DNA of 46,978 bases, from NCBI GenBank assembly GCA_026260175.1, contig JAKCWW010002535.1, forward strand, positions 1-46,978, in the 5' to 3' direction. The number at the start of each line of letters is the position of its first letter. The stretch's first letter is position 1. The notes below the pieces were generated by a model. That model searched no databases. It saw only the letters and a list, made by a program, of their open reading frames with translations, and had not been told where the DNA came from. Of this stretch, positions 22,601 to 34,600 are shown piece by piece. The translations under genes were made by a program, and so were the position numbers. This DNA is from Reticulitermes lucifugus. Taxonomy: Eukaryota > Arthropoda > Insecta > Blattodea > Rhinotermitidae.

Positions 22601-25600
22601 AGAGGATTTAAACAAACACGTGCGTGATAGTGGATACTCTCCTGGGGAATAACCAAACACACATCTTATAGAAAAACACCACAGACGGAGAATATTCCAC
22701 CACGGTGCAAAATTATCAGTGTTTCACCCAATTACAAGTTAGGATTATACATAGAAACACAAGTCAAATCTTTGTACATTTTTAAGATAATGGTTTTCAA
22801 AACACAATACATACTTGGAATAAAAACTCTATACTTTGCGTGACTGACTTATAATTTCCTTGATTTTAATGAACTGCCAACGGTATAGGTTATACACCAT
22901 CACACGGCAAGATGATAAAATATGAATGATAAACTGCGAAAAATTGGGAAGAAAGTGACTGTGGTCCTGTTCATGCTACTATCCTACATGAGTCTGGAGA
23001 AACTTAGAAAATAAATTAGAAAATCTCATAATAGTGGCTATTTTGGACTAAGAATGGAATCTAGACTTGCCAAATACAATGCCAAAGTGCTACCAATGTA
23101 TCACAATGTTCTGCAGAGCACATATACACAGAAGATCAAATGTGTAACTTAAATTGCATAGGACAATTCCCTTGGTATCCCTCTCATTTCACAGTCACAC
23201 TTCCATTCAATGTTACAAAATTCATTCAGCTGATGTAAAGTGTCACTGAAGAAATAAAAAAACTAGTAAACCTAAATTCTGGTACTCTAACGGTAAAGTG
23301 AACTTTGTACCTTCGAAACAGAAGCCAAGCTTGTGCCACCTAAATAAAATTTCCACCAAACATACACCATAATATATCTAATTACAAAGACCACTCAACA
23401 AAGAGTTTGGCACCAGATTGTTTACTGCCAGAGACAAGCAGTTTTATGGAACAATCACTGTGGAGCTCGGATTTTCAGGGAAAGCAATAACCAACATCAA
23501 ATAAAAATGATTATACTCTTAACCCTTAGATAGGGCCCATCTCATATATAAAATGGATGTACTGCTACCACCTAAAGACTATTTTATATATTTAGTCAAC
23601 CAATATACTTACTGCATTTTTTGAGACATAAATTTTATATTATTAGAAAATTTCAACAGGTTAAGAGACAGATTCCGAAATACTGAATTTTTAATAACGT
23701 GGACTTGCAATATGGTGGGAGTGAGATAGGTAGACTTGCAACACCTTTCTGTTACAACAAATACCTAGGATAGGAATGGTTTAAAATTCTTATGGCAGGA
23801 AGAGCAGCAAAGGTAAACTCTGAATTACAGAAGGAACAAGTTGACAGAATTTGTGGGAGTAATGGTTTATAGATTCTAAATGGAAAATATAATTTGGGTA
23901 TAAGGGGAGAATACACTTTTATTAATCAATTACAGGCATACCCTGACTTACGACACTTCGACTTACGACGCTTTTCAATTGCCACCATACCCCAAACTTG
24001 AGGTGCTTGCTTCGCAGTTACGACAACTTAGCGACATGACGCTACCACTCGCATCGGCTTCCACCACTTGGCGTTGCTGTCGTCAATTCGCTTACAAACA
24101 CATTTAGCTTTGCATCTCTGTGATATGCTCTGTGATTAAGTGAATATTATTAAACTGTTTACATTATAACTTTTATTGTACTGTTTTTGTTGTGATTAAA
24201 ATTAAATAAAAGCATAATAATGGCAGATAAAAGTGGAAAGAAAAGTCGCAAGGCCATTACTTTAGATACAAAGATCAATATTATTAAACTTAGTGAGGAT
24301 GGTGTTTCAAACAGCGAGATAGGCCATAGGCTAGACTTAGCGCGCACTACTGTCGATGACTCTACTACTTATGAAGAGTACATGCATCGATAAGTGAAAA
24401 AAATGCATTGCTTCGGTTGTGATGATTTTCGAGTTACAACAGTGGTCTGGAACCTAACCTGTCGTAAGTGCGGGATATGTCTGTAGATGGTAATGCCACA
24501 AATTATGTTATAGTTTCTGATGGTATAATAAGTAATGCACTAATTTTTAAGACTGGAACAGATGTGGTCAGTCATCACGAGTTACTGTTAATAGAATTAC
24601 AATGAGCATAATAAGCTGTAAATGGAAAGAGGAGCAAAAGCGGGATTTTATAGACAGATTGATGATATGCGGGGGTTGTTGCATGTGTATGAACACAATT
24701 CTCTCTCCAAAAATGTGGAGTTGAAGAAGCAGTAAATATGTCACATTCTACGATTATAAGAGCAGCGAAGGTGACAGAATATAAAGGTAGAAAATCCAAG
24801 AAGCACAACTACTGGTACAATGAGGAATGTCAGGACAAAGAGAGAGCAAGAAAATTAGGTTTGAAATAGCATAAAAAGAAAGATGATGATGAGAGCAGAG
24901 AAAGGTACTGGAAATGCAGGAATCTGAAATGATTCTAGAAATGAAGCAACAGGATATCAACAGAATAAATTGGGGTGCACAAATTACATGTCCACAGATT
25001 CCCATAGGCACTCTCATTTGACTATATAAGTGATCTACGAACATGTACAATATTCAGAGATCCTTAACAAGCAACTAATTGGCATCACTTATGTTTTTGG
25101 AACTTTAATCAGTCCACTGACAAATGTTAATACCACAAATATGGCACAGGCAGACACTAACTACTAAGTACATACACAGGTATACCCCACAGAATGTCTC
25201 CTCAGTTACCGTTTTCCTGGTAGAATGCCTCTTGGTTTTTAATATTCAAACTTCATAGAACATATGTATCTCTCAACACAACGTTTCTCAGCCATGTTTA
25301 TATAGGAAAAATTTATATTAACGTTCCAAAAACTTAATACAACATTTCTGACAAAACAAATACAAAGCAACAATTTGTTAACAATCATATTATTGTTTGG
25401 TGGTCAGGAAGCGATGTTTTAAGCATTTTACATCCTAACACAATAGTTTGTTACTCATATATAGGTGTTTTACTGCGTTTTAGTTACGTTTTAGGAAACT
25501 GGTTGGGGTTTAGGGTCAATGTTGTAACATATTATAATTTTTCCCATTTAAAATAATGGGACATAAGCTCCAGGTTAGCGTTTTCACACAGAACATCTGA

Positions 25601-28600
25601 TTTCCAGGAAGTGATTACTGACGTTAAGTGTGAGATGGCTGTAATTCTACACATGGCGAACATTTGTAAGATACAAATACTGTAAAATTTTATGACAAAC
25701 TACTCCATGTATTCACATATGTAACTAACAATTTAGTACTGTAATCTGTCTCCCTAAAATGGTTCAATAACAAACCGAAACATGATGGAAAATTAAAGCA
25801 GTTGTTGTATGCAACTTCTGTATACTTTGATGGCTGACTGTATGAATGGTGTTTGTAACACACTTTTCGAAGTATGTTTTCAGGATGGATATTATATTTC
25901 TATTTATGTATGTGAAACTTACTAATGACTTGTGTAAAACAAAATTCAGCTGCAGCCATATACTTTATCACAATACTTTTACTGCATGCCAATAACCCCC
26001 ATTCCCATTCTATCTATAAAATTTACACCAATGGTACCAAATCAGAAACTTTCATTGCAAGTACAGATTTCTGAACACACTGTGAGAAAGCATTTCAGTA
26101 AATGTTAAATACAACATTGTAACAAATTATGCAATTCATTTACTTCAAGTTACTTGTAGTTTATTTACATGACACTACCCCTAATTCGGACTATACAGAC
26201 TTGAATGTTAGGATGATAATAAAAAATGAATTCAAAAGAATGTGTACAGGAGTTGTTATGACCTAATTTAAGATAGCATATCAGCACTGGATTGGAGGGA
26301 CTGAGCAAAACCACAAAGAAACCTGTTAAGATAGTCTGTGTCATGGCTGACTCAAACAGGGCACTTTCCAAATACAAGTCAGAGGTTTTACCATTTCAGC
26401 CTATTTACTCGGTAACAAATAATATATTACCTCAATGTTGTTTTCTTGGTCTGGAATCATACCGTTGTTGTTAGATAAGGCAGCATCAGTCCTTGTTTCT
26501 TGACTACCTGGTTTTGCATCAATCATTTCACTCATCTTCTTGATCACCATCTGCGCTTGCAATGCATCCTACACACAAACATCAAATGATTTAATCACAA
26601 GGACAATATCACCGAACTAAAAAAAAAGCCAATTATCACAATGAAATGCAGTGTGCTGGATGCCCTACCTAACACTCATACAAATTTCACCTGATGGTTC
26701 AAGCTATTCTTAAACAGAAAATACCTTGTATGACATACAATTTAAAGAAATGATTAGAATAGGGTCAAGTGGCTTGCTCTTGTAAAGACAGTAATGAATC
26801 TTTCAGTTCCATATGAGTTGGGGAGGTTTTTTGTATAGATGAGTGACTATCAGCTTCTCAAGACAGACCTTGATCCATGAAGTTAGTTACTTATCCTAAC
26901 CATTTGGTGCCAAATGTTACATACTTGTAATACACAGTGTGATGCTCAAAATTCCAATGTTATATAAATATAACTGCTCTTATGAGTCCCTATTTAAATT
27001 CTGGTCAGCTGAAGTTTATATACCAGGCATTTAATTCCAGCACTAAAGGGTTAAGGAAGTTTTGTGTGGCTGTATGAACAGGAATCAAGTGCCTCTGGAT
27101 AGGGCCTGGCAGAAGCTCTTGTGAACATGGAATCAAACTTTTGGTTCCATTAAGGTAGAAAATTCCATTATCAGCTAAGTGACAAACAACTCCTCAAAAA
27201 CGAACTTTATTTTGTACATACATTTGGTGGAAGAATTTATGACAGTTGACTCCTAATATGTAGGAACTGGGTTAATGATGTGTCTCTGTATTGTAATTGC
27301 CAGTGCTTTCTTCTGTGTACTATGTTAATCAGTGTCTTGTGTGGTCCTGCACATGTATGTAATTATATCACATTTACGTGTTTGTTTACTTTTACTGTAA
27401 TTCTTATACTGTTTACTGTAACTACTCTCTGGACGTGTCCAGCACCATTCTGTAATGATTTCTAAGATGAAATACAAACAACAACAACAACAACCATATG
27501 GCTTTGCATAATACAATTTTACCAACAGCCTTTCTACAGCTTATAACCATGCACCAGTCATACAATTCAGTGCTATCTATTTTACCCTTATTATTATTAT
27601 GTGCTTGGCAATATTATGTTTACAATATCAGTCTTACCCAATTTTTAGTATTGTTATTACCTTTATCTGGCCCTTTTTTAAATTTTGAAAATAAATACTG
27701 TACTGGTATACAGAACTGTCTCTGTTTAGCTTAGTAAGCCTGTCCCTCACAGATCTTACATGTAACAATTTACTTTATCTTTTCTTGGGGTTGGAGAGAC
27801 AGTACCCTCAAATGGCCACATGTCAGTTCTCAATGCCTCAAATCACAACGAATTTGACTTCTGTTCTTAAATATGGCATTCAGAAATGCCTGACAGTGAC
27901 TACCCACAACCAACAACTTACAATTCCTACTTCACATCTTTACATTACGGACTGACAGAAAATGTCACGGCTGGTAGCAGATTCCTACTGTATTCTTACC
28001 TGTTCCAGAGATTTCAGCCTTGCTTGTCTCCATGCTGCTCGCTTCTCTGCCTTGAGTGCCCTTTGTTCTGCAGGTGACAACTCCTTCTCATCGTCTTCAT
28101 CAGTCAAGAGCCCCTGTGTAAAAATCTCAATCAGGGCAATGCACAATGTTTGAAGAAGAAATATTATGAATATCATAATTATTTTGCAGATACACCAGTC
28201 ACTTAACCAACTTACTGCTAGATTAGGAGATGAAGTGATGTGCAAAATGGAGCAAAATAAGACACATTTCACAGTAATTTTGACCTCACTAATAGCGTAC
28301 TAAATATTTACTGTTCATATGAACCTTAAACAGTTTGTCTGACATATTCTCAATTGCACAATATATGTGAGAGTGATGAACTTAGAAAGACAGTACAAGA
28401 CATCTCACATTATTTTAAGTCCCCCCAGGACAACTAACCTCTGTGCCCTGAACTGAACCCAGGACATCCAAAGCAAAAAGTGAGACTGCTAACTACTCCT
28501 CTGTAAAATCTGTTACACGGGTATTACTGCACTCTGACCAAAGGTAATGAAATGAATGCTTGTTGACAGCACGTCTGTCTGTCTGTCTGTAAAGGTATCA

Positions 28601-31600
28601 TCCTTATGTACACACTGAAGGAACATGGAAGGAATGGAGGTACATAGTGCCACACATTCTTAACCTCTGCACTTGATGGAAAAGTGGTCAAAGCTTCACA
28701 CTCCAGCCACTTTACCCAAGGAGAAAGCCCCCATCCCAGTACCTATTGAATTGAAGGCTGGATGGGTCCCAGAGCTAGTCTAACACTTAGAAGGAGAAGA
28801 ACACTTCTTGCTCCTGCTAGAACTTGAACCCCAATTCCTCACAGTAATGCATTCTCCACAATCTCCACTACAACAATTCCATTTCTGTCTGTTGTTTAAT
28901 GGTGACATAAGTGGACTGTATTTAGTTCAATCTCTGGATTGAGGGATTCCTCATCACTACGACACAACCATTGCTGTATCCAGCTACACACTGCTACATA
29001 CTCGTACTGTTACCTACTGCCACATACTGCTACATACTGCCTGAGCAAGCTAAAAACAGGCAGCAACAAACACAATAAAGAAATAAGAAAGAGAAAGAAA
29101 GTGTCTCCCTCCTCTGCAGGTGTCACTTCAACCAAAGAACACAACAATGTCTCACCAACAAGAAAAATGAAAGCTTAAACAGTCTGTCCTGGTACAGTAT
29201 AACCACCACTTCATGTAAAACATGAATAAACACTGTATGGCAGTGGCTTGAATTCTGTAATTTGTATAGATGTGAAAGTCGTGTGGCAACTTGTTGAAAG
29301 AGGGTTTGATTTATGACAGTGCCCACCTCGTGCTGCAGTTTTTCTTTCATTCTGCGCTCAGCCTTGGCCGTCCGAACACTGCCCATACTCAGCAGATCAC
29401 TTGAGGGCGGCATGGCACTAGACCTGAAAGCAGATGCACTACATGTAGAATGTCTGTTCAATCCATTGTATGCCAGGAAAATGAGTAGTAAGTCAAGTTC
29501 CAAATATACCTGCCATATCAGATAAGACTGATGCTTAAAAATTTGTTGCATACAACAGAGTGCTACTGCATACTACTAAAAATTCATTGTACACTGTACA
29601 AAAGGCTGGCAATAACAGCAAGATACTGTTATAACAGACCATTGCTTAGGGAGCATGCAAGCTGGATGGTAGTACCTCATTTCAGTAACTTTTATTTACA
29701 AGTGTATGGCATAACTTTTCAAAACATGACAAAATGACTGATTTCTTCTTCACATAGTAACAACAAATGAATTTGACCTACAACATAAATCTGCTCAAAA
29801 ATCGGTAAGTTGTGATAAGATGTGACTGGTAACCTGGTTGCCTAGCAACCACATTTAAATCTTAGCCAATAAGCTTTTCTCTATGAAGATGAATAAAGAA
29901 AGCTACTATATCACACAGGACCACCATTACATGTCACATGTAGCAACATTCTGTGGATTAATCTGTAAACATCTGCTTAATTATGCCATGTGTAAAAGGC
30001 AGTACAAATTCAGTCAGCAGATTGTGTACAATATTGTGCCACATTATTACCAGCACAGACCAACTAAACAAACACTGGCAAATACAGTTATGATGGCTCT
30101 TGTAAAAGTGTTAATACGGAGTTATATTTATTTCACACAAGACTACAGAAACCCTTGTCATCACTATGCCCCACTAAACACATGACAGAAAGTGTTTCAT
30201 TGTAGCACTTTAAGCACAGTAATTGAGCTGTGGCATTCAAAACATTTTCACATGTGTGCAGTATCAGTTGGACAGTTACACACTTGATGCCCCCACATAA
30301 AGGTAATGCATGCATGCGCTGTGCAACATGTTTTGGCATCTCATCAGCCTGGGTTGCTGTTTACTTGTCAACTTGTCATTACATCAATACTTTACACATT
30401 TCTTTATAATCGTTATACACTTGCCCCATAATTTTTTAACTAAAAAGGACAAGCCACTAGAAAAAGGGTTGTAAAAATGCAAAAGATGGGCGAAACGAGG
30501 GAATTTTGTTTATTGTGGTTGGCAGGACTATATAGACAAATGTGGTGATGACAATCCAACAGAAGCAAAGCGAAAAACATAACAATGTCTGTATGTGCAA
30601 TGTCAGCTTAAAAGGCTGTTTAATACAAGACGACATTCAACACCACGTAACATTATGTGATGGTACAGACAGTCTCAGGACACAGAAAATGTAACATATC
30701 ATTAAGTATGATAGTAAGTTGGCCACTTGCGTTCAGACTATCAGTGCTGTGCAGGAAGTTTTGGAACAACGTTGAGTGAAGTCATTACAGCCCCATGACT
30801 TACAAAAGTCAGTGGGTGCTGCTATTTGGGAGCAAAAGTGGAACTACCGACATACTAAAAGAAAGAAAGTGAGAATAAATAAAAGAAAATTTCAAGAGTA
30901 ACTAATATTGCAATATCAGCATCAGCTTTGCAACAAATAGCTAAAGCAGTTCTTTGTAGACTTGACACTATTACACACCAATTACAAAATGCTTTCTTTT
31001 TCCTGTCTGCATTTTTGTACACTTCAACATTCTTCTCTCTGCACACCAAACCCCTGAAAATATTGCACACGTGGAAACTACAGCTACTGCACATACTGGA
31101 GAAGCATCTGCACAAGCAAAAAATTGACTTCCATTTTTTCGTGGAAAATTTACACTGGTTTCAGAATGAACCTGAAATTTAGTATGCAGCAAAAGGGTTG
31201 AAATGCAGGAAATTAAAAGCCTGCAACATGGGACTGTTCATAATTCTGGATGCATCACAGGCTTGGCAGTTACAGAGCTAGTATCACAATGTGTGCAACT
31301 TTTATAATCCTCAAGCTTACTTCTTTGTGTGGTTCTCGCCATCTTCATCATCTTCTTCAGCTTCATCTAAATGTGTCCAATTTTTGAGTTCTTCTTTTGA
31401 AAGAGCAGCAATCTTCTTTTCTGAATAAGAAAACACAACTGACTTGTGACAAAGGTTTGGAGGAAACTGTAACAGGGAGCAGGTCAACTAGTATTGTTAG
31501 GGTGGTGAAAAGATGACAGTTGCAACGTGCTGGATATGTAGGTTGCATGAAGCAAGTAAGAAACACAAATTTTTGACATGCAACCCTCTTAGAGTTCACT

Positions 31601-34600
31601 TGGAAGACAAAATTATGACAGATAATATTAAATATATCTTAACAGAAATATTCAATGAGCATGTGAAATAAAATGGGCTGAAATGGTTCAGAATTATGTA
31701 CTTTGTGACTATCAGTTTTTGAAATTTCAGATTATACTAAATGGGGTGAGTTAGTATGGACAATACACAGATATCCAGAAATTCTACAAAATTGATGGGC
31801 CTGGTTCTATCAACTGAATTCCAGTAAATGAAAGTCGCACACAGTTTGAACCGCATCTGCATTTCTGTAGTCTATATAAAAGTATTCTACCCATAATAAA
31901 ATCAGACTATGTGATAAAATATTCTACAAATAGATATCCAATGAACCATTATCAAGTTTAACAAAGAATGTCTGGGGAATTAAACCTAACAACATTTACA
32001 AAGTAAAGGAATTCTGAAGTCTAAGTGACAGAAATTACATCTGGACAGAAAAAGTATAGCTGTAGTGAATGCNNNNNNNNNNNNNNNNNNNNNNNNNNNN
32101 NNNNNNNNNNNNNNNNNNNNNNNNCCAAAAACTAGGTTAGTCAGTGATAACAAAATGTGATATGGAGTCTGTTTAACAGTAATAACAACAAATATGGGGA
32201 AGAATAAATGATACACATTTGCTGCAAAATATGTCCTCTGAATGAAAGCATGTAAATGTGAGTCACAAATAGCTAAGTAAAAATATATACGAGGTTTGTT
32301 CAAAAAGTTCCGGAACTTTTATCATAAAACATTATATATTTCCCCTAGGCATTAATTGCACCTATCAGCCTCATAGTACTACCCACCACTACTAATACAC
32401 TGCTTCCAACGTTTCTTCCACTTTTCGAAGCAGTCCTGGAATGCTTGGTTCAGTATCGCCTTCAGGTCCCTCAGCAAATTTTCTTTTATCTCCTCTATGG
32501 TGTCAAATCGGTGTCAAATCTTCGTCCTTTCAAGGCGGACTTCAGACTGGGGGAACAGGAAAAAGTCTGCAGGTGCTAGATCTGGCGAGTAGGGTGGTTA
32601 TGGAATGGCTGTAGTCCCCATTTTTGTGAGAAAATTCTGCTCGTTAGTCAGCAGCTGCTGAGCGAATTCTGCTGCGACACGATGCATGTCTAATTTATCC
32701 ATTAAAATGGTATGATACGACCCCACTGATATTCCACATTCACATGCCACCTCCCGCACAGTTAACCATCAATTTGAAAGAATGACAGTAAGAAGTTGCT
32801 CAATGGAATCGTTGTCAGTTGAGGTTGAAGGCCACCCTGAATGTGGATTGTCTTCAGTCGAAGTAAGACTACCCTTGAATCTTCTATACCACTCGCAGGT
32901 CCTCGTACAAGTCATAGTTTCATCACCAAACACTTTTTGCAACATCTCAAACGTCTCAGTAAAAGTTTTTCCCAGTTTACAACAAAATTTAATGCACACA
33001 TACTGTTTACATAAAGACGTGCAGCATGTGGACTCAACTAGATACAGCAATGATTCGGCTATTGTTCGACAGACAAGGGAACCCTCTATCAGCCACAACT
33101 TGCAGGATATTGATGTGCAGTATCATTCATGTGTAATACAAAAAGTTCCGAAACTTTTGGACAGACCTCGTACAACAAGTCACAGTCAAACAGGGAGACA
33201 GTTACCTTCCTCTTGCTTCATGCGTTCCACTTCATCGTGACTCAGGAAGCTGAAAACCTTTCCTGCAAGAAACAATACAAAATTAATTCCCTACAACACT
33301 GGTCTTCAAACTCTTAAACATGCGCTGCATCCTTTCATTAATTCTGAATTTCTGTGAAACTCTCATAAAGCAATAGTGTACTTTTTGGATTAAAAAATGC
33401 AATAGAACTTTTTAAAACTTTAATTTAAAAAATATTTATGCACATTTACAAAAACAAAATTTTATTATTTGTGATTTACAATTAAAACAAACCCAGCACT
33501 GTGCTACATGCTGGAAAGTCGCGGGTTCGAATCCCGATGGTGTCATTGGAATTTTTCATTGACATAATCCTTTTGGTCGCACTATGGCCCTGGGGTCGAC
33601 TCAGCCTCTAACAGAAATGAGTACCTGGAGTATTTCCTGGGGGATAAAGGTGGCTGGTGCGTAGGGCTGACAACCTTACCACCTTCATGTGCTGGCTGTC
33701 TAGAAATCTGTGAGCCTCAACGTCCAGGAACCCTAAGGGCCTGTCCAGGCCTGTAATGGGATTGCTTTGCCTTTACCTTACCAGCACTGATTACAGACAA
33801 AGGTGTAGAGAAAAATAAAAACTGCAATAATAATTACCAAAATTAGTTACCAATTTCAAAACAAAAGGAATGTGCCTGTGAAACCCCTGAAAAGCGCCCA
33901 CAGAACCCCAGGGTTCCACAGAACATGGTTTGAATACCACTGCCCTATAATGACAGATTTTTGTATTTGTTAAAATGTTAATCTTGTTACAGTTGTGGTG
34001 TATGTCTTTTTAATGATTCAGCTGATGACACTGTCAGTCCATATAATTTTGCACACAAAATGTAACTTTTCCTTCATTACATTTCATTTTTAGAAATTGG
34101 CTAATGTAGCTGTTAATCATAATTTGAATTAGTGAGCTACGCACAATCTGCACTGCAATCTGAGAAACTGTGTTAGTGGTCATCAGTGGTCACATTGGGC
34201 TAATTTGAAAAATACAGTTTTAGAGTCGTATTTAGATGATTAGACAAAGCTATTATACACAAGGAAGCAATGAACCCTCTGATAATCAGCACCACTAATA
34301 ACAAGCCCCACTATCTGACAATCCAGAGCCACATCAATCCAGGACATATCTTTACTGCCTGTAAGTATATTTCCACAAGACTAGCTTTTTCTAAATTGGG
34401 GACTCAAAACCTGTAATAATTTTCTGGAACTTACTCATGAGAAGAACATTCCTGGCCTCTACCATCTTGCCACCTCTCTTCATTCATTCTTTTACTTTTG
34501 TTCTCTACTGATAACCTCTATACTACATGTCAAGCATGACATAGACAAACCATATATTTTGTTACATGTGCACATACTGCCATATGTAAATGCTACTTCA

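Larger units (their letters stand above)
19876..26430 (-). other. scrib intron (6.6 kb)
   Basis: It contains a tRNA-derived SINE at 20255-20475 and a LINE with a nested Tigger element at 23780-25000. The rest is AT-rich with no exon recognised. Confidence 0.7.
28114..29326 (-). other. scrib intron (1.2 kb)
   Basis: It contains a (GTCT)n tract at 28572-28591, a SINE-like copy at 28628-28870 and a short tandem repeat at 28981-29042. Confidence 0.75.
29424..31320 (-). other. scrib intron (1.9 kb)
   Basis: It contains a perfect X-box palindrome at 29836-29850 and a possible mariner-like transposase fragment at 30600-30700. The rest is AT-rich. Confidence 0.7.
31421..33205 (-). other. scrib intron with mariner and assembly gap
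   Basis: It contains the 52-base gap at 32073-32124 and a deleted mariner at 32290-33170, which ends only 35 bases from the donor of the next exon upstream. Confidence 0.75.

Noticed and set aside
29883..30185. 100-codon + strand frame next to the X-box palindrome
   Set aside because: Tempting as an X-box target, but composition is low-complexity His/Tyr/Thr-rich from AT-rich DNA and no family is recognised.
33524..33534. tRNA gene suggested by a perfect box B
   Set aside because: No box A or cloverleaf is visible and the downstream sequence is a SINE body.
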